The position numbers were made by a program, and so were the translations under genes. The notes beneath the pieces are model-generated. The model saw nothing but the letters and a program-made list of their open reading frames with translations, did no database searches and was not told where the DNA came from. Shown here in pieces: positions 6,357 through 14,674 of a DNA stretch of 16,488 nt. Positions within the stretch are counted from its first letter, which is position 1; the number at the start of each line of letters is the position of its first letter. This DNA is from CAXXOK01 sp035353235 (GTDB lineage: Bacteria > Bacillota > Clostridia > Christensenellales > Aristaeellaceae). Location of the stretch: contig DAOPZG010000052.1 of the NCBI GenBank assembly GCA_035353235.1, forward strand, positions 1 to 16,488, in the 5' to 3' direction.

Positions 6357-7280
6357 GTGCTCAGCACCGTCCTGCCTTATCTGCTTTCCGGCATTTCCGT
6401 CGGCGGGCAATACGCGCTGATCGCCATCGGGTATACCATGGTTTATGGTATCCTGCGCCTGATCAACTTCGCCCACGGCGATGTTTTCATGGTGGCTGGT
6501 ATCCTGATGGTTTACATCACCGCAAGCGGCGCCCCGCTGTACGTTTCCATCCCGCTGGTGCTGGTAACCACCGCGCTGATCGGCTTTGCCATCGAGCGTG
6601 TGGCGTACAAGCCCCTGCGGTCCGCACCCCGTATGTCCATCATGATTTCGGCGATCGGTGTAAGCTACACGCTGCAAAATCTGGTGCTGTACATCACAGG
6701 GGGCTTAAACCAGTTTTATCCCAGCATCCCCTTTATCTCCGATACCGTTACGATAGGCACCACTTCCACACGGATGGTGACGATTGTTACACCGATTTTA
6801 ACGCTGTTGTTGGTGATCGCGCTGGTGATGCTGATTAACCATACCAAGATCGGCATGGCGATGCGCGCCGTGTCCAAGGATTTTGAGACCAGCCGACTGA
6901 TGGGCATCAAGATCAACTCCGTAATTTCCGTTACGTTCGTGATCGGCTCGTTCCTGGCGGCTGTCGGCTCCATCCTGTATTTTACCAACTATTCCACCGT
7001 AATCCAGACCTCCGGGTCCATGCCGGGGCTGAAAGCGTTCGTAGCCGCAGTGTTCGGCGGAATCGGGTCGGTGCCCGGCGCCGTTGTGGGCGCGTTTATC
7101 ATCGGCATCTGTGAAAACCTCATCAAGGGGCTGGATACCATCCTGGTCAAGGCGGGCATCAGCACCAAGATGTTTGGCTTTACGACATTCTCGGATGCGT
7201 TTACCTTTGCCCTGCTGATTATCATCCTGATCGTCAAACCGACGGGTTTGTTTGGCGAAAAGCAGACCGACAAGGTGTGA
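6357..7280 (+). CDS. livH: Liv-type ABC transporter permease, LivH family
   Basis: The product is 307 residues, highly hydrophobic, with about eight membrane segments. The chosen start is the GTG at 6357, because GAGGAGG ends 7 bases upstream; in-frame sequence before it (from 6264) has no ribosome binding site and does not look like protein. Family marks include GGQYALIAIGYTMVYGILRLINFAHGD near the N-terminus (residues 16-38), the EAA-like coupling loop GMAMRAVSKDFETSRLMGI in the second half, and AAVFGGIGSVPGAVVGAFIIG near the end. It forms the translocation channel with LivM and contacts the ATPases through the EAA-like loop. It lies 168 bp after the binding-protein gene and 10 bp before livM. 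Confidence 0.92.
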   Translation: MLSTVLPYLLSGISVGGQYALIAIGYTMVYGILRLINFAHGDVFMVAGILMVYITASGAPLYVSIPLVLVTTALIGFAIERVAYKPLRSAPRMSIMISAIGVSYTLQNLVLYITGGLNQFYPSIPFISDTVTIGTTSTRMVTIVTPILTLLLVIALVMLINHTKIGMAMRAVSKDFETSRLMGIKINSVISVTFVIGSFLAAVGSILYFTNYSTVIQTSGSMPGLKAFVAAVFGGIGSVPGAVVGAFIIGICENLIKGLDTILVKAGISTKMFGFTTFSDAFTFALLIIILIVKPTGLFGEKQTDKV

Positions 7281-7290
7281 GGTGACGGAT

Positions 7291-8427
7291 ATGAATACGG
7301 CTTCCTTAACTGCCAAACCACGGAAGAAGCTGGATCGGGCAACGGTGATCGCCATCGGCGTGATCTTTGCCATCTATGCGCTGGCCTTTGTGCTGGAGCA
7401 GGTGATCCCCTCCACCTCCATGCTGTTTACGGTGCTAAAAAAGGGCGCGACCTACGCGCTGGTCGCGGTCTCCATGAACCTGCTGAACGGTTTTACCGGC
7501 CTGTTCTCGCTGGGGCAGGCAGGCTTTATGCTGATCGGCGCATACACCTACGCGGTGTTCACCATCCCGGTGGCGCAGCGCATGTCCGTGTATCAGTATT
7601 ACAACGGCGGCGTCATCCAGTTTACCCTGCCGGTGCTGGTGGCGATCGCGCTGGCCGGGGTGTTCGCGGCGCTGTTTGCCTTCCTGATCGGTCTTCCGGT
7701 GCTGCGGTTGAAAAGTGATTATCTGGCGATTGCCACGCTGGGCTTTGCGGAAATCATCCGCGCCATCTTCCAGTGGGACAAGCTGGGCGTGGTCACCAAC
7801 GGCAGCAACCTGCTGCGCCTGTTTCCCACCTTCAATGATTTTAATATCAAAGACGCCAGCGGGAACGTGACCCTGCACTTATCCACACTGATCCCCTTTC
7901 TGATCGCCGGGGTGTGCATCCTGTTTATTGTGATGCTCATCAACTCCTCCTATGGGCGCGCGTTTAAGGCGATACGCGACGATGAGACAGCCGCCGAGGC
8001 GATGGGTATTAACCTGCCGCGGCATAAAATGATCGCTTTCTGCACCAGTTCGTTCTTTGCGGGCGTGGGCGGCGCGATGCTTGCCATGTATCAAAACTCC
8101 GTACAGGCCAAGTACTTTACCACCTCCATGACGTATGAAATTCTGCTGATCGTGGTCATCGGCGGGATCGGGTCAGTCACGGGCAGCTGCATCAGTTCGT
8201 TCCTGTTTGTGGCGTGCAGCGAGTGGTGGCTGCGCTTTCTGGACCAGGAGCAGACGATTAACGGCTGGCAGGTACCGCTGCTTCGCAACGGCTTCCGCCT
8301 GGTGGTGTTCTCCCTGATTATCATGGCGGTGGTGCTGTTCTTCCGCAAGGGGATCATGGGCACGCGGGAATTGCCGGATCTGTTCCGCAGACGCAAGCCC
8401 TCCGGGAAAGGGGGCGCTAAAGCGTGA
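7291..8427 (+). CDS. livM: Liv-type ABC transporter permease, LivM family
   Basis: The product is 378 residues. The ATG at 7291 follows GTGAGGTGA with suitable spacing; the open frame begins 13 codons earlier inside livH without a start signal of its own. An N-terminal basic stretch (KPRKKLDR) precedes about ten hydrophobic segments. Family marks are MNLLNGFTGLFSLGQAGFM, LRLKSDYLAIATLGFAEIIR, the EAA-like loop GRAFKAIRDDETAAEAMGI, and VVIGGIGSVTGSCISS. The C-terminus is a basic tail rich in Lys and Arg. It is the second channel subunit of the importer. The gene overlaps livG by 4 bp, which indicates translational coupling. Confidence 0.92.
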   Translation: MNTASLTAKPRKKLDRATVIAIGVIFAIYALAFVLEQVIPSTSMLFTVLKKGATYALVAVSMNLLNGFTGLFSLGQAGFMLIGAYTYAVFTIPVAQRMSVYQYYNGGVIQFTLPVLVAIALAGVFAALFAFLIGLPVLRLKSDYLAIATLGFAEIIRAIFQWDKLGVVTNGSNLLRLFPTFNDFNIKDASGNVTLHLSTLIPFLIAGVCILFIVMLINSSYGRAFKAIRDDETAAEAMGINLPRHKMIAFCTSSFFAGVGGAMLAMYQNSVQAKYFTTSMTYEILLIVVIGGIGSVTGSCISSFLFVACSEWWLRFLDQEQTINGWQVPLLRNGFRLVVFSLIIMAVVLFFRKGIMGTRELPDLFRRRKPSGKGGAKA

Positions 8428-9263
8428 GCCAGAACGTGCTGCATCTGGAAAACGTGACCATGCAATTCGGCGGCGTCGTGGCCGTAAACGATGTGTGCAT
8501 GGATGTGAACGATGGCGAGATTGTCGCGCTGATCGGCCCCAACGGGGCGGGAAAGACGACGGTTTTTAACGTGATCACCGGTGTGTATTCGCCAACCAAC
8601 GGTCGCGTGTCTCTCCGCGGTAAAGTGATCGCGGAAGATCATCCCCACGGAAAAATGAAAAAGCTCTATGCTGCCGGGCACCAGTTTGAGTATGTACATA
8701 CGATTGATTATTCACCTGATCGCATCACCAAAATGGGTATGGCACGTACATTCCAGAACATCCGGCTGTTCAGCAGCATGACGGTGTTTGAGAATGTGCT
8801 GGTAGCCAAACACATGAATATGAAAGCCGGGTTCTTCGCCTCGGCCCTCCACCTGAACGGGCGCGAGGAAGCGCGGATGCGGGAAGAAACGATGGAGCTG
8901 CTGAAAGTAGTGGGGCTGGACGGAGTATGGGACGAAATCGCCACATCGCTTCCGTACGGCCAGCAGCGCAGACTGGAAATCGCGCGCGCGCTGTCCACCC
9001 ACCCATCCATGCTGTTATTGGATGAGCCTGCTGCTGGCATGAACCCGCAGGAAACGGAAAACCTGTCTGCTTTCATCCGGGAAATCAAGGACCGGTTCCA
9101 CCTTACGGTGTTGCTGATTGAGCATGACATGGAACTTGTGATGGATATTTCTGACCGAATCTATGTGCTGAACTTCGGCAAGTGCATCGCGACCGGAACG
9201 CCTGTGGAAATCCAGAGCAATCCGGACGTCATCACGGCGTATTTGGGGGTGACGGAAGAATGA
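8424..9263 (+). CDS. livG: Liv-type ABC transporter ATPase, LivG family, with an insertion
   Basis: The product is 279 residues, starting at a GTG whose last bases form the livM stop codon (GTGA overlap). Motifs: Walker A GPNGAGKTT (38-46), Q-loop FQNIRLF (110-116), the LivG-type signature LPYGQQRRLEIARAL (176-190), Walker B MLLLDEPAAGMNP (196-208), and the switch histidine in LLIEHDM (His234). The end, NPDVITAYLG, is typical of LivG. Between residues about 71 and 97 there is an extra segment of roughly 24 residues (containing HPHGKMKKLYAAGHQFEYVH) compared with the compact E. coli LivG as I remember it, just before the conserved TKMGMARTFQ. It couples ATP hydrolysis to transport together with LivF. 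Confidence 0.92.
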   Translation: MSQNVLHLENVTMQFGGVVAVNDVCMDVNDGEIVALIGPNGAGKTTVFNVITGVYSPTNGRVSLRGKVIAEDHPHGKMKKLYAAGHQFEYVHTIDYSPDRITKMGMARTFQNIRLFSSMTVFENVLVAKHMNMKAGFFASALHLNGREEARMREETMELLKVVGLDGVWDEIATSLPYGQQRRLEIARALSTHPSMLLLDEPAAGMNPQETENLSAFIREIKDRFHLTVLLIEHDMELVMDISDRIYVLNFGKCIATGTPVEIQSNPDVITAYLGVTEE

Positions 9264-9982
9264 GCATGCTGGAAGTAAAAGACCTGCGCGTCAGCTACGG
9301 TGGGATCGAGGCGCTGCGCGGCATCAGCTTTAAGGTAGAGGAAGGGCAGATTGTTACCCTGATCGGGGCGAACGGCGCGGGAAAATCCACCACGCTTCGC
9401 ACCATCAGCGGCATTGTGCGGGCCAAGGGCGGCTCCATCCTCTATGAGGGGCATAACATTCTGGGGTTGGATGCGCAAAAGATTGTGGAACGCGGCATCT
9501 CGCTGGTGCCGGAAGGCCGCCGGGTTTTCCCGAACCTGACGGTTCTGGAAAACCTGCGGATCGGCGCGTATCTGCGCAAGGATGAAGCCGGAATCCGTGA
9601 CGACCTGGAACGTGTGCATACCCTGTTTCCACGCTTGAAAGAGCGTGGCTGGCAGCTGGCGGGCACGCTGTCCGGCGGCGAACAGCAAATGCTGGCGGTG
9701 GGACGGGCGATGATGGCGCGCCCCAAACTGATGATGATGGACGAACCTTCGCTGGGCCTTGCGCCGCTGGTGGTAAAGGATATCTTCGCGATTATCCGCC
9801 AGCTGAGCGAACAGGGTATTACCATTCTGCTGATCGAGCAGAACGCCAACGCCGCGCTGCACGCGGCCCATTACGGGTATGTGCTGCAGACGGGCACCAT
9901 CATCCTGCAGGATACCGGCGAAGCACTGCTGAACAACCAAAGCGTGCAGGAAGCTTATCTGGGCCATAAGAACAGGCATTAA
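9260..9982 (+). CDS. livF: Liv-type ABC transporter ATPase, LivF family
   Basis: The product is 240 residues. The ATG at 9260 overlaps the livG stop (ATGA), and the protein begins MSMLEVKDLRVSYGG as LivF proteins do; upstream in-frame sequence is part of livG. Motifs: Walker A GANGAGKST (36-44), VPEGRRVFPNLTVLENL (83-99), signature LSGGEQQMLAVGRA (137-150), Walker B LMMMDEPSLGLAP (157-169), and LLIEQNA where LivF carries Gln in place of the switch histidine. It is the second, non-identical ATPase of the importer. The gene is the last of the operon and is followed 76 bases later by a terminator. Confidence 0.93.
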   Translation: MSMLEVKDLRVSYGGIEALRGISFKVEEGQIVTLIGANGAGKSTTLRTISGIVRAKGGSILYEGHNILGLDAQKIVERGISLVPEGRRVFPNLTVLENLRIGAYLRKDEAGIRDDLERVHTLFPRLKERGWQLAGTLSGGEQQMLAVGRAMMARPKLMMMDEPSLGLAPLVVKDIFAIIRQLSEQGITILLIEQNANAALHAAHYGYVLQTGTIILQDTGEALLNNQSVQEAYLGHKNRH

Positions 9983-10058
9983 CACCCGATATCCTTTTTG
10001 CAGGATAACGGAACCCCACCCGGATCAAACCGATCGCTTCAGTCAGACGCGGTTTTCG

Positions 10059-10103
10059 CAAGGGCGCGTACCGTTCAAAGCGGCGCACGCCCTTGTTTTC
10101 TTT
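10059..10103 (+). terminator. Intrinsic terminator of the importer operon
   Basis: CAAGGGCG (10059-10066) pairs with CGCCCTTG (10088-10095); an inner CCG/CGG pairing is also possible. TTTTCTTT (10096-10103) follows directly. It separates the importer operon from the purine operon, whose -35 box begins only 4 bases later. Confidence 0.8.
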
Positions 10104-10106
10104 AAT

Positions 10107-10135
10107 TTGACATCGCTGTGCCCCGGCTTTATAAT
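10107..10135 (+). promoter_or_regulatory. Perfect consensus sigma-70/SigA promoter of the purine operon
   Basis: TTGACA (10107-10112) and TATAAT (10130-10135) match the consensus at all twelve positions, with the optimal 17-bp spacer. Transcription should start near 10142, leaving a leader of about 38 nt before guaD. No purine riboswitch core or clear operator repeat is visible in the leader or the promoter. Confidence 0.85.
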
Positions 10136-10179
10136 ACAAATACAACTCGACGGGGTAAACGGAAATGCGAGGATAACCG

Positions 10180-11442
10180 ATGGATTATGTAATCAAAGGC
10201 AATCTCTGTTACAGTGATCGCCCGGAACGTTTATGGACGCTTGAGAATGGGTATCTTGTAGTGGCAGGCGGCACATATGCCGGCGCCTTCTCCGAACTGC
10301 CGGACGAATATCGCGGCCTGCCGATAACGGACTGGGGCGACCGGCTGATTTTACCGGGTTTTTCCGATCTGCACCTGCACGCGCCGCAGTTTGCCTACCG
10401 TGGGCTTGGGATGGATCTGGAACTGATTGAATGGCTGGAAAAGCGCGCTTATCCCGAAGAAAGTAAGTATAGCGATCTGACATATGCCAACCTTGCCTAC
10501 GGCCTGTTTGTCGATGCCCTGCGGAAAAGCGTGACTACGCGATTCTGCTGCTTTGCCACCCTGCATGCGCCCGCGACCCTGCTGCTGATGGAGAAGCTGG
10601 AAGCCGCGGGGCTTCGCGGCTATGTGGGCAAGGTAAGCATGGACCGCAACGCGCCGGAAACGCTTTGCGAGCGAGGCGCAGAGGTGGCGGCCCGCGATTG
10701 CGAAAACTGGCTGATTGAAAGCCAAAAGCGGTTTACCGCTATTCGGCCCATGATCACTCCGCGCTTTATCCCTTCCTGCACCGACGCGCTGATGGAACGG
10801 CTGGCCGCACTGACGAAAACGTACGATGTGCCGGTGCAAAGCCACCTATCGGAGAACCGATCGGAGATTGAATGGGTAAAACAGCTCTGTCCGCGGGCGA
10901 AGGGCTACGCCGACGCGTACGACCGGATCGGGATGCTGGGGCCGCGCACCGTGATGGCGCACGTAGTATACCCGGAGGATGAGGAAATCGCGCTGCTCCG
11001 GGAACGCGGCGTGACCGTGGCCCATTGCCCGGCATCCAACACCAACATCCGCTCCGGCATCGCGCCGGTGCGAAGACTGCTCAACGCCGGGGTGAAGGTT
11101 GGACTGGGCACGGATGTGGCGGGCGGACAGACGATTGATATGCTGCGTGCCGTGACCGACGCTGTGCAGGTGAGCAAACTGTACTGGCGGTTGGTCGACC
11201 AGCGGGAGAAGGCGTTGACCCTGCCGGAAGCCTTCTATCTTGCTACCAGGGGCGGAGGCGCGTTCTTCGGCCGCGTTGGCAGCTTCGAGGCCGGATACGA
11301 GGCGGACGCGGTGGTGCTGGATGATACAGCCCTGCCCCATCCACAGGAACTGACCGTGCGGGAACGAGTGGAAAGGGCCCTGTACCTTTTCGGCGAATGC
11401 CGCGTTACCCAGAAATATGTAGCCGGGAAAGCGATTTTATAA
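10180..11442 (+). CDS. guaD: Guanine deaminase (amidohydrolase family)
   Basis: The product is 420 residues and hydrolyses guanine to xanthine and ammonia in the cytoplasm with one bound zinc ion. Metal and active-site residues of the family are in place: His65 and His67 in LHLHAPQ, His222 in QSHLSEN, His261 in MAHVVY, and Asp312 in LGTDVAGG. Further marks that separate GuaD from other amidohydrolases are EWLEKRAYPEE, GKVSMDRNAPE, MITPRFIPSC and HCPASNTNIRSG. The usual GTTT segment reads SVTTRF, and the usual AHC reads AHV, both mild departures. Length is close to E. coli GuaD. The ATG follows GCGAGG by 7 bases. It is the first gene after the consensus promoter and lies 42 bp before xdhA with no terminator between, so its product xanthine can be passed to the dehydrogenase made from the same transcript. 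Confidence 0.92.
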   Translation: MDYVIKGNLCYSDRPERLWTLENGYLVVAGGTYAGAFSELPDEYRGLPITDWGDRLILPGFSDLHLHAPQFAYRGLGMDLELIEWLEKRAYPEESKYSDLTYANLAYGLFVDALRKSVTTRFCCFATLHAPATLLLMEKLEAAGLRGYVGKVSMDRNAPETLCERGAEVAARDCENWLIESQKRFTAIRPMITPRFIPSCTDALMERLAALTKTYDVPVQSHLSENRSEIEWVKQLCPRAKGYADAYDRIGMLGPRTVMAHVVYPEDEEIALLRERGVTVAHCPASNTNIRSGIAPVRRLLNAGVKVGLGTDVAGGQTIDMLRAVTDAVQVSKLYWRLVDQREKALTLPEAFYLATRGGGAFFGRVGSFEAGYEADAVVLDDTALPHPQELTVRERVERALYLFGECRVTQKYVAGKAIL

Positions 11443-11484
11443 CCGAACCGGCAAAACGATCAAACACGAGGAGGAAACCCATAT

Positions 11485-13794
11485 ATGGGCGTAAGGGAGA
11501 GCATCAAGCGTGTCGACGCGTACGATAAGGTGACCGGTGCGGCAAAGTTTACCGCCGACCTGCTCCCCACCGGCGCGCTGGTCGCCAAAGTGGTACGCAG
11601 CACCATCGCCAACGGCAAAGTGCTGTCTTTCGACCTCAGCGAAGCGCTGAAAGTGAAAGGCGTCGTGAAAATTGTAACCTGCTTCGACGTGCCGGATATC
11701 CAGTTTGCCACCGCCGGGCACCCCTATGTGCTGGATAAGGCGAAGGGTGACGTATATGACCGGAAAATCCTTAACCAGCGGGTGCGCGTTTATGGCGACG
11801 ACATCGCTGCCGTAGTGGCGGTGGACGACGTGGCCGCGGCCCGCGCTGCGCGGCTGATCAAGGTGGAGTACGAGGAGTATCCGCCCATTTTAAGCGCCGA
11901 GGCGGGGCTGGAGGCGGACGCGATTCATCCCGACGTGCGGGAGACCAATCTGCTGGGGCACAGCAACTACCGGATTGGCGACAAAACCTATGACGAAGTG
12001 AAGGCGGAGGAACCGGGCCTGCTGGAGTTCACCGGCGAGTACGGCACACAGACGGTGCAGCACTGCCACATGGAACCCCCGCAATCCTATGCTTATATGG
12101 AAGCGGGACGCATCACGATCGTCACCTCCACGCAAATCCCACATATCGTGCGCCGGGTGGTGGGGCAGGCACTGGGCATCCCGTGGGCGCAGGTGCGCAT
12201 CATCAAACCCTATATCGGCGGCGGCTTCGGTAACAAGCAGGATGTGCTGTACGAACCGTTGAACGCGTTTTTATGCCAGCAGGTGGGCGGGCGGCTGGTG
12301 AAGCTGGAACTGACGCGGGAGGAAACCATGGCCTGTACCCGCGTTCGCCATGCCATCCATGCGAAGGTGAAAGCGCTCGTAAGGCCGGACGGCACGCTGG
12401 TGGCGCGTAAGATAGAAGCGTACAGCGACCAGGGCGGATACGCTTCCCACGGACATTCCATCTGCGCCAACACCGTAACGATGTTCAAACAGCTGTATCA
12501 TGACGAAAAAGTGACCGAGGGCGACGGGTACACCGTTTATACCAACCATGCCACGGCGGGCGCGATGCGCGCCTACGGCATCCCGCAATCGGACTTTATC
12601 ACCGAATGCCTGATGGAGGATATTGCACATAAAATGGGTTGGGACCCGATCGCGTTCCGCCTGCACAACGCCATGCGGGAAGGATACGTGGACCCCAACA
12701 CCGGCATTACCGCCTACACCAACGGGCTTCGGGAGTGCGTGGCCAAGGGGCGCGCGATGTTTGGCTGGGACGAGAAACGCGCGAAGTACGCAAACGAAAC
12801 GGGCAGCATCCGCCGCGGGGTAGGCATGGCGGTGTTCGATTATAAAACCGGCGTATACCCCATATCGCTGGAAGTATCCAACTGCCGCATGTTTTTAAAC
12901 GAGGACGGTTCCGCCAGCCTGCAGATGGGCGCGACGGAGATCGGCCAGGGCGCGGACACCGTGTTTACCCAGATGGCCGCCGAAGCCAGCGGTCTGACAG
13001 AAAAAAGCATCCATATCGTCTCCACGCAGGATACCGACGTATCGCCTTTCGATCTGGGCGCGTACGGCTCACGGCAAACCTACGTATGCGGGCAGGCGGT
13101 GAAGCGCACAGGCGAACTGCTGAAGCAGAAAATCCTCGATTACGCGGCCTATAAACTTAAAAAGCCCGCCGAAGAGCTGGATGTACAAAACGATCAGGTG
13201 GTGCGCAAATCCAACCGCGCTCCGCTCATGGCGCTTGCTGATCTGGCGCTGGAAGCCCAGTACAGCCGCGACCGTGCCGAACGCATTTTTGCGGAATGCA
13301 GCATCGACTGTAAGGAGAACACCCTCGCCACCGGTTGTACCTTCGCCGAGGTGGAGGTGGATATTCCGCTGGGCAGGGTGAAAGTGCTCCGCCTGTTGAA
13401 CGTGCACGACAGCGGTATCCTCATTAATCCCAAGCTGGCCGAGGGGCAGGTGCAGGGCGGTATGAGCATGGGCATGGGCTATGCCCTGTCCGAAGAACTG
13501 CTGTACGACGAGAAGGGCCGGCCGCTGAACGACAATCTGCTGGATTATAAAATTCCCACGGCACTGGACCAGCCAACGCTGGAAGCGGCTTTCGTGGAAC
13601 TGGAGGACCCTTCCGGCCCGTTCGGCAACAAGGCGCTGGGCGAGCCGCCCGCCATATCACCCGCCCCCGCCATCCGCAATGCGGTGCTGCAGGCGACCGG
13701 CGTGGCGTTCGACACCCTGCCTCTTTCCCCGCAGAAGATGGTGGAAGGCTTTGTGAAGGCAGGACTGCTCAAGGAGGTTGGCGGCCATGTATGA
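11485..13794 (+). CDS. xdhA: Xanthine dehydrogenase-type hydroxylase, molybdenum-binding subunit
   Basis: The product is 769 residues, near the size of E. coli XdhA. The start follows GAGGAGG, and the protein begins ESIKRVDAYDKVTGAAKFTAD, as this subunit family does. Seen motifs: QHCHMEPPQ (about 193-200), the molybdopterin-binding GGGFGNKQD (245-253), MRAYGIPQ with Arg362 in the position of the substrate-contacting arginine of mammalian xanthine oxidase, EIGQGAD, GAYGSRQTY, and LGEPPAISPAPAIRNAV with Glu720 as the expected catalytic glutamate. The enzyme inserts water-derived oxygen into a purine ring carbon, with electrons passed to the Fe-S and FAD subunits encoded next. By family, xanthine or hypoxanthine is the probable substrate; the guanine deaminase neighbour supports xanthine. 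Other aldehyde or heterocycle hydroxylases of the family cannot be excluded. No in-frame TGA is present, so selenium would not enter as selenocysteine. Confidence 0.92.
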   Translation: MGVRESIKRVDAYDKVTGAAKFTADLLPTGALVAKVVRSTIANGKVLSFDLSEALKVKGVVKIVTCFDVPDIQFATAGHPYVLDKAKGDVYDRKILNQRVRVYGDDIAAVVAVDDVAAARAARLIKVEYEEYPPILSAEAGLEADAIHPDVRETNLLGHSNYRIGDKTYDEVKAEEPGLLEFTGEYGTQTVQHCHMEPPQSYAYMEAGRITIVTSTQIPHIVRRVVGQALGIPWAQVRIIKPYIGGGFGNKQDVLYEPLNAFLCQQVGGRLVKLELTREETMACTRVRHAIHAKVKALVRPDGTLVARKIEAYSDQGGYASHGHSICANTVTMFKQLYHDEKVTEGDGYTVYTNHATAGAMRAYGIPQSDFITECLMEDIAHKMGWDPIAFRLHNAMREGYVDPNTGITAYTNGLRECVAKGRAMFGWDEKRAKYANETGSIRRGVGMAVFDYKTGVYPISLEVSNCRMFLNEDGSASLQMGATEIGQGADTVFTQMAAEASGLTEKSIHIVSTQDTDVSPFDLGAYGSRQTYVCGQAVKRTGELLKQKILDYAAYKLKKPAEELDVQNDQVVRKSNRAPLMALADLALEAQYSRDRAERIFAECSIDCKENTLATGCTFAEVEVDIPLGRVKVLRLLNVHDSGILINPKLAEGQVQGGMSMGMGYALSEELLYDEKGRPLNDNLLDYKIPTALDQPTLEAAFVELEDPSGPFGNKALGEPPAISPAPAIRNAVLQATGVAFDTLPLSPQKMVEGFVKAGLLKEVGGHV

Positions 13795-14674
13795 CATTGA
13801 AAAATACTATCAGGCGGTCAGCGTTCAGGACGCGGTGCGCGCCCTGAACGAGGACGAAAAGGCCGTGGTGATTTCCGGCGGCAGCGATGTGCTGATCCAG
13901 ATTCGCGAGGGGCGACTGGCGGGCTGTTCGCTGGTGAGCATCCACGGCATCTCGGAGCTTAACGGCATCGAGCGGACGGCCGACGGCGAGGTGATCATCC
14001 GCGCGGCGACCGTGTTCAGCCATATCGCCAACAACCCGATCATTCTGGAAACCATGCCGATGCTGGCCTACGCGGTGGATCAGGTGGGCGGGCCGCAGAT
14101 CCGCAACATCGGCACCATCGGCGGCAACGTGTGCAACGGCGTGACCAGCGCGGACAGCGCCAGTTCTCTTTGGGCGCTGAACGCCATGCTGGAGCTTACA
14201 GGGAAAAACGGTGTGCGGCAGGTGCCGATCCGGGAGTTTTATACCGGCCCCGGTAAAACCGTTCGCGCACATGACGAGATCCTGACGGCCATCCATATCG
14301 CCAAAGCGGATTATGAGGGCTTTGGCGGATGCTACCTAAAATACGGCAAGCGCGAAGCCATGGAGATCGCCACTCTCGGCTGCGCGGCAATGGCGAAGCT
14401 TTCGCCGGACCGAAAATCACTGGCTGAACTGCGGCTGGCCTACGGCGTGGCCGCCCCGACGCCCATGCGCTGCACGACTACCGAGCAGGCGGTATGCGGC
14501 GCGCCCATCAACGCGGAATTGTTCGACCGGATCGCGGAAGGCGCGCAGGGAGAGGTAAAGCCCCGCAGCAGCTGGCGTGCCAGCAAGGAGTTTCGTCTGC
14601 AACTGGTGGGGGAGCTGGCGCGGCGCGCGGTACAACAGGCCATCCGGAATGCGGGAGGCGAAACAGATGTATAA
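13787..14674 (+). CDS. xdhB: Xanthine dehydrogenase FAD-binding subunit
   Basis: The product is 295 residues, matching the stand-alone FAD subunits of bacterial xanthine dehydrogenase (about 290). The ATG at 13787 lies 9 bases after AAGGAGG; the in-frame TTG at 13778 touches that site and is rejected. The first FAD-contact segment is ISGGSDVLIQIREG (29-42), and the second is GGPQIRNIGTIGGNVCNGV (101-119), followed by SADSAS. The C-terminal half is the CO dehydrogenase flavoprotein-type domain (GGCYLKYGKREAMEIATLG). It takes electrons from the iron-sulfur subunit and passes them to NAD or another acceptor. Its first 8 bases overlap the end of xdhA in the sequence ATGTATGA, so translation of the two is probably coupled. 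Confidence 0.93.
   Translation: MYDIEKYYQAVSVQDAVRALNEDEKAVVISGGSDVLIQIREGRLAGCSLVSIHGISELNGIERTADGEVIIRAATVFSHIANNPIILETMPMLAYAVDQVGGPQIRNIGTIGGNVCNGVTSADSASSLWALNAMLELTGKNGVRQVPIREFYTGPGKTVRAHDEILTAIHIAKADYEGFGGCYLKYGKREAMEIATLGCAAMAKLSPDRKSLAELRLAYGVAAPTPMRCTTTEQAVCGAPINAELFDRIAEGAQGEVKPRSSWRASKEFRLQLVGELARRAVQQAIRNAGGETDV

Noticed and set aside
9161..9985. 274-codon minus-strand frame opposite livF
   Set aside because: Composition rich in Gln, His and Arg and no motif; the plus strand holds a full ABC ATPase with all motifs.
9983..10179. Possible purine riboswitch upstream of guaD
   Set aside because: The predicted leader is only about 38 nt, too short for a purine riboswitch, and no conserved core or second terminator helix is visible; the only strong structure is the terminator of the preceding operon.
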